From Gp1-AA122 sp036378535 (GTDB lineage Bacteria > Acidobacteriota > Terriglobia > Terriglobales > Acidobacteriaceae): a stretch of 64,000 nt of DNA. The stretch covers positions 8,057 through 72,056 of the forward strand of contig DASUWH010000044.1 in NCBI GenBank assembly GCA_036378535.1. The letters run 5' to 3'. The notes beneath the pieces were generated by a model. That model worked only from the letters and a program-made list of their open reading frames with translations. It was not told where the DNA came from and ran no database searches. Positions 42,912 to 51,775 of this stretch are shown here, in pieces (positions within the stretch are counted from its first letter, which is position 1; each line of letters begins with the position of its first letter). Position numbers and translations under genes: made by a program.

Positions 42912-43469
42912 ATGAGCACACTGGCAACACCGCTGACCGCAACTACCACCTGGAACATCGACCCGGTTCATTCCGTCGCCGAGTTCAAGGTCAAACACAT
43001 GATGATTTCCAACGTAAAGGGTCAATTTACCGGCCTTAAGGGCGCTTTAAGTCTGGACGGAGCGGATCTGCTCAACTCGAGGGTCGAAGCTACAATTGAC
43101 GCTGCGTCGATCGACACCCGCGACCCTCAGCGCGACGCCCACCTGAAGAGCCCCGACTTCTTCGATGTGGAGACCTTCCCGACCCTCTTGTTCCAATCGA
43201 CCCATGTAACCCGCACTGGGGAAGGCGAACTGGCGGTGGACGGGGATCTCACCATTCACGGCATCACGCGCAAGGTTATTTTTGACGTGGAAGGGCCAAC
43301 GCCGCCCGCGAAAGATCCCTGGGGCAACACCCGCCTAGGACTCTCGGCAACCACCAAGATCAACCGTAAAGATTTTGGGCTGACCTGGAACGCAGCTCTC
43401 GAAACCGGCGGCATTCTCGTCGGTGACGAGGTGACCATCACCCTCGACGTGCAGTTCGTGAAGGCCTGA
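42912..43469 (+). CDS. YceI-family protein
   Basis: A 185-residue protein of the lipocalin-like YceI fold, which binds long isoprenoid or fatty-acyl molecules in known members. Typical blocks are WNIDPVHSVAEFKVKHMMIS near residue 14, FPTLLFQST near 90, GDLTIHGITRKVIFDVE near 115, and GLSATTKINRKDFGLTWN near 150. No signal peptide is present, unlike E. coli YceI, so it is probably cytoplasmic. AAAGGA precedes the ATG. It follows marR and precedes pirin, a combination often seen in regulons for chemical or redox stress. Confidence 0.93.
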   Translation: MSTLATPLTATTTWNIDPVHSVAEFKVKHMMISNVKGQFTGLKGALSLDGADLLNSRVEATIDAASIDTRDPQRDAHLKSPDFFDVETFPTLLFQSTHVTRTGEGELAVDGDLTIHGITRKVIFDVEGPTPPAKDPWGNTRLGLSATTKINRKDFGLTWNAALETGGILVGDEVTITLDVQFVKA

Positions 43470-43525
43470 ATCGTTCACCTGCGGCACACATCCAACCGTC
43501 TGCCGCGGACGATAGAAAGGAAGTT

Positions 43526-44431
43526 ATGTCACTCCGACCGATTAAACAGATTATTCAACCGAAGCCCACTATCGAAGGCGCCGGCGTGAAGTTGCAGCGC
43601 GCCTTCGGCTTCGGCAAGACCAAGGACTTCGATCCGTTCTTGTTGCTGGATGACTTCCGCAACGAAAACCCGGAGGACTACCTGGCGGGATTTCCCTGGC
43701 ACCCGCATCGAGGCATCGAGACCATCACCTATGTGCTGGCCGGCTCGGTCGAGCATGGCGACAGCCTCGGCAACAAAGGCAAGATGACCGCGGGGGACGT
43801 GCAGTGGATGACCGCCGGCAGCGGCATTCTGCACCAGGAAATGCCTAAAGGTGACCCGAAGGGCCGCATGCACGGCTTTCAGCTCTGGGCGAACCTGCCC
43901 GCATCGCTGAAGATGACTGACCCTCGCTATCAGGACATTCCGTCTGATGCGATTCCCGAGGTCACGGATGATGACGCTACACGCGTGCGCGTTATTTCCG
44001 GCGAATTTTGGGGAAAGCGTGGCCCGGTGGAAGGGGTTGCGGCTGACCCGAGCTACCTGGACATTTCCGTCCCCCCGGGACAACGCAAGCGCCTGAAAGT
44101 GGAGACCACGCGCAATGCCTTCGCCTATGTGTTCGCAGGCTCAGGAAGCTTTCGCGACGCTTCCGACGGACGCCCGGTTTTGACCGAGTCAGCCGCCGAC
44201 CCGAATGCCCCGGCCAAATACGACGTGAGCAATCACTCATTAGTCTTATTCGATCGTGGAGATGAGATCGTGGTTCAGGCTGGTGACGAGGGCATCCGTT
44301 TCCTGCTGGTCTCGGGCAAACCGCTGGAGGAACCAGTGGCGTGGTACGGTCCCATCGTGATGAACACCCAAGAGCAGCTACGGCAAGCAGTCTCCGAGCT
44401 GCAGTCCGGAACGTTCATCAAGCATCGCTAA
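43526..44431 (+). CDS. pirin-family protein
   Basis: A 301-residue bicupin. The metal ligands are visible as His59 and His61 in PWHPHRGIETITYV and His103 and Glu105 in SGILHQEMP. The N-terminal RAFGFGKTKDFDPFLLLDDF and the second cupin from about residue 170 complete the family pattern. Some bacterial pirins have quercetin-dioxygenase activity and others bind metabolic enzymes; which applies here is unknown. AAAGGA precedes the ATG. It is 56 bases after yceI and probably in the same MarR-controlled transcript, which ends at the hairpin at 44470-44493. Confidence 0.93.
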   Translation: MSLRPIKQIIQPKPTIEGAGVKLQRAFGFGKTKDFDPFLLLDDFRNENPEDYLAGFPWHPHRGIETITYVLAGSVEHGDSLGNKGKMTAGDVQWMTAGSGILHQEMPKGDPKGRMHGFQLWANLPASLKMTDPRYQDIPSDAIPEVTDDDATRVRVISGEFWGKRGPVEGVAADPSYLDISVPPGQRKRLKVETTRNAFAYVFAGSGSFRDASDGRPVLTESAADPNAPAKYDVSNHSLVLFDRGDEIVVQAGDEGIRFLLVSGKPLEEPVAWYGPIVMNTQEQLRQAVSELQSGTFIKHR

Positions 44432-44469
44432 GGCGCCAATCAGATTCTGAATGACGACCGACAAAGGAA

Positions 44470-44493
44470 AAGGCAGGGTGTGAACCCTGCCTT
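44470..44493. terminator. bidirectional terminator between pirin and desaturase
   Basis: A 10-bp perfect stem AAGGCAGGGT / ACCCTGCCTT has the loop GTGA. It lies between convergent genes. The minus-strand side is followed by TTTCCTTTG, and the plus side by a weaker CTTCGTC. Confidence 0.8.
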
Positions 44494-44517
44494 CTTCGTC
44501 TACTTTAAACCGTTCTA

Positions 44518-45435
44518 TTAGTCGCCCGCTACGGTGGAAGCCACCTCGGCGGGAACGGTGACCAGCCGTCCATTGGGCGCAGGAGCATCTTTTTTGGCTA
44601 GTTCAGCGAGGTCGGTGACCTTGATCTGCTTGGCCAGTCCGAGCACCTTCAAAACCCAGATTCCGTACCAGTTGACATCAACTTCATACCATCGCAGGCC
44701 ATGACGCGCCGAGGTCGGATGGGCATGGTGATTATTGTGCCATCCCTCGCCAAAGGTCATGAGGGCCACCAGCCAGTTGTTGGTTGACAGGTCACGAGTC
44801 TTGAAACGTCGCGAGCCCCACATGTGGGTGGCGGAATTCACCAGCCAGGTGGCATGCAAGCCGACTACTGTGCGCAAGAAAATGCCCCACATCAGGAACG
44901 GCAGTCCCCCCAGCGCGAACAAGACCACCGCCAAAAAAATCATTGGAACGTAGTGGTATTTCGTAATCCAGACATGAAACTTGTCTTTCGCCAGGTCGGG
45001 AACGTAATGGGCCAGGGTGCTGGTGTCGTGGTGCATGGACTTGCCGGTGAGGATCCAGCCCATGTGCGACCACCACTTGCCGTCGCGCGGCGAATGCGGA
45101 TCGCCGTCCTGATCGGAAAATTGATGATGAATGCGGTGCGTGGCCACCCAGAAGATCGGCCCACCCTCGAGCGCGAGCGTGGCGCAGACGGTCAGGAAAT
45201 ATTCCACCCACTTCGGCGTCTTGTACCCGCGATGCGTGAGCAGGCGGTGGTAGCTCATGCCAATACCGAGGCTGCCCGAAATCCACCAGAGCAGGGCCGC
45301 CACAAAAACCGCCTTCCAGGTGAAAAAGGACAGGGCAGCAACGGCGCCGATGTGGAATGCCGCCATAAAGGAGGCGGTGACCCAATTAATCTCGTTGTCG
45401 GCTGGTGATCTTCTTTTGAGGGCCTGGATATCCAT
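44518..45435 (-). CDS. membrane fatty-acid desaturase (acyl-CoA delta-9 type)
   Basis: A 305-residue di-iron membrane desaturase. The three histidine boxes are HRLLTHRG, HRIHHQFSD and HNNHHAHP in the correct order, with hydrophobic segments between them (about 25-65 and 155-195). It introduces a double bond, usually at C9, to adjust membrane fluidity. The ATG at 45435 is preceded by AAAGG; GTG at 45447 would add four residues. The last 30 residues are hydrophilic and variable. The electron donor is not encoded nearby. Confidence 0.93.
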   Translation of the reverse strand: MDIQALKRRSPADNEINWVTASFMAAFHIGAVAALSFFTWKAVFVAALLWWISGSLGIGMSYHRLLTHRGYKTPKWVEYFLTVCATLALEGGPIFWVATHRIHHQFSDQDGDPHSPRDGKWWSHMGWILTGKSMHHDTSTLAHYVPDLAKDKFHVWITKYHYVPMIFLAVVLFALGGLPFLMWGIFLRTVVGLHATWLVNSATHMWGSRRFKTRDLSTNNWLVALMTFGEGWHNNHHAHPTSARHGLRWYEVDVNWYGIWVLKVLGLAKQIKVTDLAELAKKDAPAPNGRLVTVPAEVASTVAGD

Positions 45436-45584
45436 GGTGCCTTTCACTGCTAGGTTCGATTCCCCGGTGAAGATAAAGTATCAGTGGTTCCCCCCGGGCC
45501 ATGTAATAGTTGTGTAATAGGCTGATTACAGAGGTAATGGATAGTCACCACGAGGGCGGGGCTTGGGACGCCTCCCCTGACTAG

Positions 45585-45642
45585 CAGCTCGCCTAGGATG
45601 GGCGAGCTTCGCTCGCCAGCCCAGACGAGGGCGTCTGGGCCT
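45585..45642. repeat. GTCTGGGC/GAGCTCGC-type dispersed palindrome, copy 2
   Basis: It contains ATGGGCGAGCTTCGCTCGCC, CAGACGAGGGCGTCTGGGC and flanking GGGCCTCC. It is inverted relative to 30811-30859 and 62373-62420. The surrounding 292-base gap between the desaturase and cyclase-like genes holds nothing else recognisable. Confidence 0.65.
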
Positions 45643-45727
45643 CCGCGGCATCTGGGCCTCCGCCTCCTTGGCACAGACCACGTAGCGACGGGCGCCCTCA
45701 CCTGTGCGGCCGAGTGGAGCTCGGTTC

Positions 45728-47944
45728 TCAGGCTCCGGCCGCGGCTTCTTCGTCCAGCATCGCGTAGATCGCAGGATTCGAGCACACCTCGTAGTAGTAA
45801 CGGTCGGTCCAGCCGCGGAAGGCGGAAGTGCGGGGATCGACTTGCGGAACGCGGCTCTTACGCACAACGATCTTCCGAAAGATGTCGTTTCCTACCGGAA
45901 CCAGCCCGCTGTAAAGCTCATTCTCGTCCTGGGCCCAAAGGGACGGAAGATCGAGATGACACTTCTGCAACGAGATTTCGGAGTTTAGCTTGCGAAAGGC
46001 AGCTTCACTCATACGAATGCCGTTCAGGTTGTAGGGCAGCAAAAAGTCGTCGGCGTTCTCCCCTGCGTCATCGTCGCTGACCATCTGAAACACATAGACA
46101 TTGAACTTGCTCTGCAGAGGCTCGACTGATTTGCGGGCGCGCTTGTTGCAGGCGGACAGGCGGTCGCTCTCGTTGAGCGCATCCGAGATCATGATGCGTT
46201 GATCACCGTCCATCAGGTAGAGGGGAGAAGAATCCTGGAAGCTGATGCCGATACCTAGTTCCAGCGCGGGCAGGCCGGAGCGCGCCAGCAGGTGGTTATA
46301 GCCGTTTACGATTTCCAGCATTTCACGCCCCAGCACGCAAGCGCGGCTCACGCTCAGGCCGGACTCGCCTTCCTTGTCCAGAAGGGCAAGGATCATGGCG
46401 TCGCCTTCGAGGAAGACCTTGGTAGCGCCGTACTTGGGCATCAGCTTGTAGACGGGATCGAAAAAATTCAGGCTGAAATACGAGGCTGGGTTCAGGCCAC
46501 GTTCCAGCAGGGATCGGGTGAGACAGGTGGAATCTCGAATGTCCGCTTTCAGGATTACATGATGCAGAATCTTGTCTTCGACCGGGCGCTGCTCCTCGGG
46601 AAGAACAAACTCGTAGAGCGTGCCATTGACCGCGGAGAGCTCGCGCAGCTTTTCATTGCCGATCAGATTCACGCTGTCGAGAGCGGCGTTGAGCGCCTCC
46701 AAGCGGCGCAGGTCTCGATGATAGCGCAGAAAATCGCGCAGGAATCGGCCCGCTATCTTGGTGCGTTCCGCGCCGCGGCAATTGGCCACCCGGTTGACCG
46801 CCGCCTGAAAGCTGTCGGTGGAAAGGCGGCCGTGCTCTTCGATCAGTTTCTGCACACGCGCATATTCGGTGCGCGAGACCAGCCCGTTCTTGAGTTGCTG
46901 AGCATTAATACGGGGCGAATATTCTTGTAAGAGCGGAACGACTTCGTAGGACGCGATGATCGAGTCGAGCACTTTTGCTTCGTCCAACAGCTCCACCCAA
47001 TAGGCAAGGCGTCCTTCCTGAGCGCATCCCTGAGGAGTCGAGACATCGGGAGTGCCAGAGCCCACTAATTCCTGGGCATTCTCCGGGGCATTCAACCAGG
47101 CGTCCACTACGGTCAGGTCCTCGGCCTCCGGGCCCAGGCTTAGCGAGCTCAGGAATGCACAGGCGATCTCACGGATATGCGGAAAACGGTCACTATCGCG
47201 ATCCCAATTTCCGAACATCACATAATGCTCGGCATTAAGGTAGTCGTCGCGCGCGTCCTCGGTGAAGATCATGCGGTGCAGGAATAAACGGTAGTCGCTG
47301 CCGGGGTCGGCGCCGAAGAGGGAGCGGCGCATGCGGGCAAGCGTCTCTTTCTCGATCTCTTGCAGAGTCTGGAAGAGTTCCTGTCCGGCTCGGCGGAGAA
47401 CCGTCTTCTTGCCAACCTGGAAAGCGGCGACGCGTTCGCGAAGCTGGAGACCGGTCTGCTGGCGAATGCCTTCAAAAGCCTTCATTTTTATGCGGCAGCG
47501 TTCCAGGACCTGGGCGAATTGCGAAAGTAACTCAGCCCGAAGAAATTTAAGGATGGCCAGCCGGGCAAGCAGGTCGACGGAGACATTGTTCGCAGCCTTG
47601 GCGCGATTGAGGCCGGAAACATGCAATTCGGTGAGCAAGGTCTTCAGCTCAGCCGGGTCCAATTTCCGGTTTTGCGGCGAAGGGGCCGCCCGAAATGTGC
47701 CAAACGATACCGCGCCTGCGTCGGGGGTCAGTACGGTTTCGATGTTGCCGTGACGAGCGATCAGGCGCGCAAGCTGTGGCCGCATCTGCTCGACAAACTT
47801 GGGGCTGAGATAAACGTCGTGCCGCAGATTATCTACTCCGGCGGCAATGTCCTTCAAGATGAGCCGCGGTGTGTAGCGAACCAGGCTAGGCGGGCCAACA
47901 CCTTCTTCGGAAAGACCGCGTTTGAAGATTGGGATCCGTGGCAT
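45728..47944 (-). CDS. uncharacterised protein with a divergent class III nucleotidyl-cyclase-like domain
   Basis: A 738-residue soluble protein. Residues about 1-450 are mostly helical and match nothing I recognise. Residues about 462-625 look like a class III cyclase catalytic domain. VILKADIRDST places one candidate metal ligand at Asp468, and VFLEGDAMILALL the second at Asp515. ISDALNESDRLS supplies the Asn591-x3-Arg595 pair that stabilises the transition state in this class. The residue four before the second Asp, a lysine in many adenylate cyclases, is Phe511, so the substrate is uncertain. The C-terminal 110 residues are a further unassigned region ending near RYYYEVCSNPAIYAMLDEE. It is transcribed alone and has no membrane segment. 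Confidence 0.6.
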   Translation of the reverse strand: MPRIPIFKRGLSEEGVGPPSLVRYTPRLILKDIAAGVDNLRHDVYLSPKFVEQMRPQLARLIARHGNIETVLTPDAGAVSFGTFRAAPSPQNRKLDPAELKTLLTELHVSGLNRAKAANNVSVDLLARLAILKFLRAELLSQFAQVLERCRIKMKAFEGIRQQTGLQLRERVAAFQVGKKTVLRRAGQELFQTLQEIEKETLARMRRSLFGADPGSDYRLFLHRMIFTEDARDDYLNAEHYVMFGNWDRDSDRFPHIREIACAFLSSLSLGPEAEDLTVVDAWLNAPENAQELVGSGTPDVSTPQGCAQEGRLAYWVELLDEAKVLDSIIASYEVVPLLQEYSPRINAQQLKNGLVSRTEYARVQKLIEEHGRLSTDSFQAAVNRVANCRGAERTKIAGRFLRDFLRYHRDLRRLEALNAALDSVNLIGNEKLRELSAVNGTLYEFVLPEEQRPVEDKILHHVILKADIRDSTCLTRSLLERGLNPASYFSLNFFDPVYKLMPKYGATKVFLEGDAMILALLDKEGESGLSVSRACVLGREMLEIVNGYNHLLARSGLPALELGIGISFQDSSPLYLMDGDQRIMISDALNESDRLSACNKRARKSVEPLQSKFNVYVFQMVSDDDAGENADDFLLPYNLNGIRMSEAAFRKLNSEISLQKCHLDLPSLWAQDENELYSGLVPVGNDIFRKIVVRKSRVPQVDPRTSAFRGWTDRYYYEVCSNPAIYAMLDEEAAAGA

Positions 47945-48146
47945 GCGCTGCTCAACGACGGGGCGAATCTGGAATCGTTGGCAGGCTCGCCTCAGAAATC
48001 GTTGATTTCACGATTCAAAGTGAGCGTAGCACGCTGGCATGACGGCCAAAAGGTTACCCAAGTTACAGGCCCAGGCGGACCACCCGGTTGACAGGCGGGC
48101 GCCTCCCTCCCATTGGCGCGAACGGTTACGGTGTGCGTGAGAACTA

Positions 48147-48292
48147 AGGAAACTCTGATTAAGCAGGCAAACACAAAGGCAAGGTCCCCCTCGGCTACGC
48201 TCGGGGCAGGCCCTCGAATCCGCAGAATTGCCCTAGAAGCGGCAATTCTGCTGCGCTCGGGATGACAGAAATGAACTTAATCAGAGCTTCCC
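48147..48292. mobile_element. MITE-like element flanked by TA, 146 bp
   Basis: The ends are AGGAAACTCTGATTAAG and CTTAATCAGAGCTTCCC, with TA immediately outside both. Inside, the standard core is in reverse orientation: AAGGTCCCCCTCGGCTACG, the hairpin halves around GCAGAATTGCC and GGCAATTCTGC, then CGCTCGGGATGACA. The right boundary supplies the stop codon of the M28 peptidase gene. Confidence 0.85.
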
Positions 48293-49986
48293 TAATTCCG
48301 GCCTGCGGCCATGCTCTTTTCGCGCGCCGTCTCGAATTCGTCACCTTTGACCCAGCCAACAGGCTGAGGCTCGGTCGCGGCCTTCCACCCCAGGGCGAAG
48401 CCGAAGCGCGCCATGGCCGCGTCGCCGGTGAAATCCATCTCGGGGTGGTACTCGTCGCTGGGCTGATGGTAGTGCTTGGCGGTGTAGTCCTCAGCCTGTT
48501 TCATTCCCCAGGCGGTGTCATGTCCTTTGTACTTAACCCCCTCGTTGATGGAGAACGAAGGAATGCCGACGCGCGCCAGGCTAAAGTGGTCGGAACGATA
48601 GTAATGGCCCGCTCCGGGACGAGCATCAGGACGAATCTGCAGTTTGAAATCCCGCGCCGTAGATTCCACAACCGGGTAAAACGTCGTGCGTTCAGCGCCG
48701 CTGACTTCGGTCTCTTCAGGCGCGCCCAGCGGTGGCACGTCGTCGTAATTGAGGTCCAAGACCACCTTCGCAGCAGGAACGGGAAGATGTCGTCCCAGGT
48801 ATTCGGAGCCGAGCAGCCCCTTTTCTTCTCCGGTTACAGAGGAGAAGAAGAGGGAGCGGGCAGGTTTGGTCTTAGCCAGCGAATAAGCCCTTGCGATCTC
48901 CAGCAGAATCCCGCAGCCGGTGGCGTTATCGAGCGCGCCGTTATAGATGTTGTCGCCGGGCTGACCGGGCACGATGCCGAGATGATCATAGTGCGCGGTA
49001 TAGAAAACTGCCTGGCCCTTCAGCTTGGCATCGGAACCGGGCAGCATGGCAATCACATTATTGGAATCGAAGGGGCGAATTTTGCTGACGATATGGGCCT
49101 GGAGTTTGACGGACAGCGGCACCGGACGAAAGTCCCGTGAACGCGCGTCGGTCATCATGCTGTCCAGATCCTTGCCCGCAGACGAAGCCAGGCCCCGTGC
49201 CGTCTCCAGTTGTATCCAGGATGCCGCTGTGAGTTTGGGTCCGGGTTCCCCCCGCAGATAGGCTTGCTCACCGGACCAGGAGTTCCTCACTACGTCCCAG
49301 CCGTAACTGGCCATATCGGTTTTATGGATAAGAATGGCGCCGATGGCCCCGTGACGAGCTGCTTCTTCGTACTTATAAGTCCAGCGGCCGTAGTAGGTGA
49401 GGGCTTTGCCTTTGAAAAATTTCGGATCGTCGGAGGGCGGCTCGTTGACCAGCATGAGCAGAACTTTGCCGCGAACATCTACGCCTTTGTAATCATCCCA
49501 GTTGTATTCGGGAGCAGTTATGCCATATCCCACGTAGACAATTTCAGCATCGATATCGGAGGTCGGCTGTTGCGTCTCGTTGGAAATCACATAGTCTTCT
49601 CCCAGCCTCAGCGGCATCGATTGACCTTTGGTGGGGAGCAGAGCAAAGGTGGTCTCGGGAAGCGCAGTAACTCCCACCATGGGGACTCTCTGGAGATAGC
49701 TGCCATCATCCCCGGCGGGCTTTAACCCGTCGAGAGCGAATTCGGTTGCGATATAGGCAGCGGCTATGTCTCCGCCGCGCTGACCGGTGCCGCGGCCTTC
49801 GAGCAGATCGTCGGAAAGAAAGCGGACATGGGTGCGAATCCGCTCCGGATTTATGTTTTGCATAGCGGCAACCGCTACTGGCGACAGCCGCACCGAGGTG
49901 GCGTGAGCTTTTCTTCGAGCCGAACCAGCAGCCAAACTAAGAGCTGCCAACAGGCTGACAAAGAACACGAGTAGACTTTTCCGCAT
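48292..49986 (-). CDS. M28-family zinc aminopeptidase with PA domain
   Basis: A 564-residue exported peptidase with a signal peptide (1-20). A PA-domain insert lies at about 115-290 (RGKVLLMLVNEPP, GAIGAILIHKTD). The M28 catalytic domain carries HYDHLGIVPG and NGALDNATGCGILLEIARAY with the bridging Asp, VTGEEKGLLGSEYL with the catalytic Glu, and YYRSDHFSLARVGIPSF with the last ligand His. Homologues release N-terminal amino acids from peptides in the periplasm or outside the cell. AGGAG stands 5 bases before the ATG. Its TAG stop is made of the last base of an inverted-repeat element and the adjacent TA, so the natural C-terminus may have been altered. Confidence 0.93.
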   Translation of the reverse strand: MRKSLLVFFVSLLAALSLAAGSARRKAHATSVRLSPVAVAAMQNINPERIRTHVRFLSDDLLEGRGTGQRGGDIAAAYIATEFALDGLKPAGDDGSYLQRVPMVGVTALPETTFALLPTKGQSMPLRLGEDYVISNETQQPTSDIDAEIVYVGYGITAPEYNWDDYKGVDVRGKVLLMLVNEPPSDDPKFFKGKALTYYGRWTYKYEEAARHGAIGAILIHKTDMASYGWDVVRNSWSGEQAYLRGEPGPKLTAASWIQLETARGLASSAGKDLDSMMTDARSRDFRPVPLSVKLQAHIVSKIRPFDSNNVIAMLPGSDAKLKGQAVFYTAHYDHLGIVPGQPGDNIYNGALDNATGCGILLEIARAYSLAKTKPARSLFFSSVTGEEKGLLGSEYLGRHLPVPAAKVVLDLNYDDVPPLGAPEETEVSGAERTTFYPVVESTARDFKLQIRPDARPGAGHYYRSDHFSLARVGIPSFSINEGVKYKGHDTAWGMKQAEDYTAKHYHQPSDEYHPEMDFTGDAAMARFGFALGWKAATEPQPVGWVKGDEFETAREKSMAAGRN

Positions 49987-50125
49987 CTGTGCTCCTGGTG
50001 GGATGCCCTCATTCTAAGGGGAAACCCGCCAGGAAAGAAACGCATTCACCACAACGGACAGCGAAGGTGCATAAAGGAGCGCATAGAGCCATTTGTCTTC
50101 CGTTGTGTGCCTTGGTAAGAGGAAA

Positions 50126-50143
50126 ACCCCGCGACCGCGGGGT
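50126..50143 (-). terminator. rho-independent terminator of the redoxin gene
   Basis: Stem ACCCCGC / GCGGGGT with loop GACC. On the minus strand it is followed by TTTTCCTCTT. It lies 15 bases after the redoxin stop. Confidence 0.75.
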
Positions 50144-50157
50144 CAGTTCTTGGAGCT

Positions 50158-50694
50158 TCAACCGGCGCGGAAGTCGCGCACGTCTTCGCCAGGCTTAAAC
50201 AAGGGCAGGGGTGCTCCGCCGTTCAGTTCCGATATCTTGCGATGAATTTGTTCAATGTCCTGACGCGACCAGCCCACGCTGGAGAGTTCGATCTCACCAT
50301 CGGGTGCGATCCAGAAAATTGAGGGCACGTTAGTCAATCCATAGGCATTCGATACCGCGTAAGAAGTCCTCTCTTCCAAGAGGACCGGGAAAGTCACGCC
50401 GAACTCTTTCATAAAGGCGTTAGTGTCACGCGGGTTATCCTGGGAAACCCCAACAATCGTCACACCTTTGTTGCTGGAATTTTTGTAGATCCTTTCCACA
50501 AACGGAAAAGCGTACTGACACACCGGGCAGGATATTTTAAAGAATGCGAGCACCACCGGGCCTCGAGCTAACGCCTCTTTCAGCGAAAACGGCTTTCCGC
50601 TAACCTCCGGCAAGGTGAAATCCGGGGCCGCGGCACCAGGGGTTAAAACAGGCATGCGCTTCTTTCCTCCGAACAGAGATCTTAACCAGTTCAT
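50158..50694 (-). CDS. thioredoxin-fold redoxin (TlpA/AhpC-TSA type)
   Basis: A 178-residue protein. The ATG at 50694 has AGGAG upstream; the frame extends to 50793 but overlaps mutY. The redoxin domain starts at about residue 14 (LTPGAAAPDFTLPEVSGKPF). The active site is KISCPVCQYAFPF, a CPVC pair, followed by GVSQDNPRDTNAFMKEFGVT and the cis-Pro loop TNVPSIFWI. There is no clear signal peptide, so a cytoplasmic thiol peroxidase or reductase role is likely. It begins 10 bases after the mutY stop and probably shares its transcript, a plausible pairing of oxidative-damage repair and detoxification. Confidence 0.87.
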   Translation of the reverse strand: MNWLRSLFGGKKRMPVLTPGAAAPDFTLPEVSGKPFSLKEALARGPVVLAFFKISCPVCQYAFPFVERIYKNSSNKGVTIVGVSQDNPRDTNAFMKEFGVTFPVLLEERTSYAVSNAYGLTNVPSIFWIAPDGEIELSSVGWSRQDIEQIHRKISELNGGAPLPLFKPGEDVRDFRAG

Positions 50695-50704
50695 CGAACT
50701 CCTA

Positions 50705-51688
50705 TTAGATGACACCAGCAGCGCGCAGGATTTTCCGCGCCAACCCGGTAAGCGCGAGGCCTGAGACCCGGGCTTGAGGGAACCAGCGCCCACCGTTCAG
50801 GTTCACATGGCCATTCTGGCACACGGTCACGGTGTAATCCGTCGAAGTGATCGAATGACGCAGTTGGAGTGTGCCCGAATGGTTACCGGCGGGAGAAGGA
50901 ATTTCGGGCAGTTCCCACATGCCCGCCAAGAGCGATGCGTCCCGGGACCGGCGGGTAAGCAGCACGGCTCCATCGCGCATGCTCAGGCGGTAATACAGCT
51001 GGAGCTTGACTCTCTTCGCTGTTGGAGTCGCCGCCAGTTCACCTTGCGTTGAACACAACTGGCGCACCGGGCATAGCAGACAATTGGGCTTGCGCGGCAG
51101 GCACACCGTAGCACCCAGTTCCATCATGGCTTGATTGAAGTCTCCGGGGCGAGCCGGCCATAACAGCGCTTCCGCAACGTTCCAGGACTGCTCTCGCGAG
51201 AGAGTCTGTCCAAGCACCCGCGACAGGACACGTTCCACGTTGCCATCAACCACAGCAACGGGTTCATTAAAGGCGATGCTGGCGATGGCGGCTGCGGTGT
51301 ACCGTCCGATGCCAGGCAATTGCTGCCATTCGTCCGCGGAGCACAGCCAATGGCCATTGTGCTTGTGGACAATTTGCTTGGCGGCGGCGTGTAAGCAGCG
51401 GGCACGCCGGTAATAACCCAGGCCGCTCCAGGCGGCCAGCACCGAATCCAGGCGCGCGGTCGCCAACTTCTGCACGGTCGGAAAGCGTTTCAAAAAGCGA
51501 TCGTAGTACTCGATGACCGCGGCCACGCGGGTCTGTTGCAGCATGATCTCCGATACCCAGACGCGGTAGGGATCGCAAGTCTGTCGCCACGGTAGCTCAC
51601 GTTTGTTCTTGTCGAACCAGGCCAGGAGCGCGCGACGGAAGCGGCGGGAAACTGCAGCATTGTTCTTCTGCAAGCCAATCCCAAACAC
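50705..51688 (-). CDS. mutY: A/G-specific adenine DNA glycosylase
   Basis: It removes adenine mispaired with 8-oxoguanine. The helix-hairpin-helix domain has LPWRQTCDPYRVWVSEIMLQ, LPGIGRYTAAAIASIAF, and the catalytic Asp in AVVDGNVERVLSRVLG. The 4Fe-4S ligands are present as Cys-x6-Cys-x2-Cys-x5-Cys (CLPRKPNCLLCPVRQLC). The C-terminal NUDIX-like domain that reads the oxidised guanine is there (LLTRRSRDASLLAGMWELPE). The frame continues to 51781, but those 30 residues are encoded by a dispersed repeat. I therefore place the start at GTG 51688, giving 327 residues; TTG at 51673 is also possible. Confidence 0.92.
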   Translation of the reverse strand: MFGIGLQKNNAAVSRRFRRALLAWFDKNKRELPWRQTCDPYRVWVSEIMLQQTRVAAVIEYYDRFLKRFPTVQKLATARLDSVLAAWSGLGYYRRARCLHAAAKQIVHKHNGHWLCSADEWQQLPGIGRYTAAAIASIAFNEPVAVVDGNVERVLSRVLGQTLSREQSWNVAEALLWPARPGDFNQAMMELGATVCLPRKPNCLLCPVRQLCSTQGELAATPTAKRVKLQLYYRLSMRDGAVLLTRRSRDASLLAGMWELPEIPSPAGNHSGTLQLRHSITSTDYTVTVCQNGHVNLNGGRWFPQARVSGLALTGLARKILRAAGVI

Positions 51689-51689
51689 A

Positions 51690-51775
51690 AGGTCCCCCTC
51701 GACCCCGCTCGGGGCAGGCTCTCGACTCGCTTCCTTCGCTTCGCTCAGTTCAGCCTCGCCCGGGATGACAGATTT
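51690..51775. repeat. dispersed repeat core in front of mutY
   Basis: In reverse orientation it reads CAAGGTCCCCCTCGACCCCG, GGGGCAGGCTCTCGACTCG, then CCCGGGATGACAGATTTG. This is the same core as in the MITE-like elements but without their terminal inverted repeats. It extends the mutY reading frame at its 5' end. Confidence 0.75.

Noticed and set aside
45450..45475. GGTTCGATTCC reminiscent of a tRNA T-arm upstream of the desaturase
   Set aside because: The flanking bases do not form a 5-bp T-stem and no acceptor, D or anticodon arms can be drawn around it.
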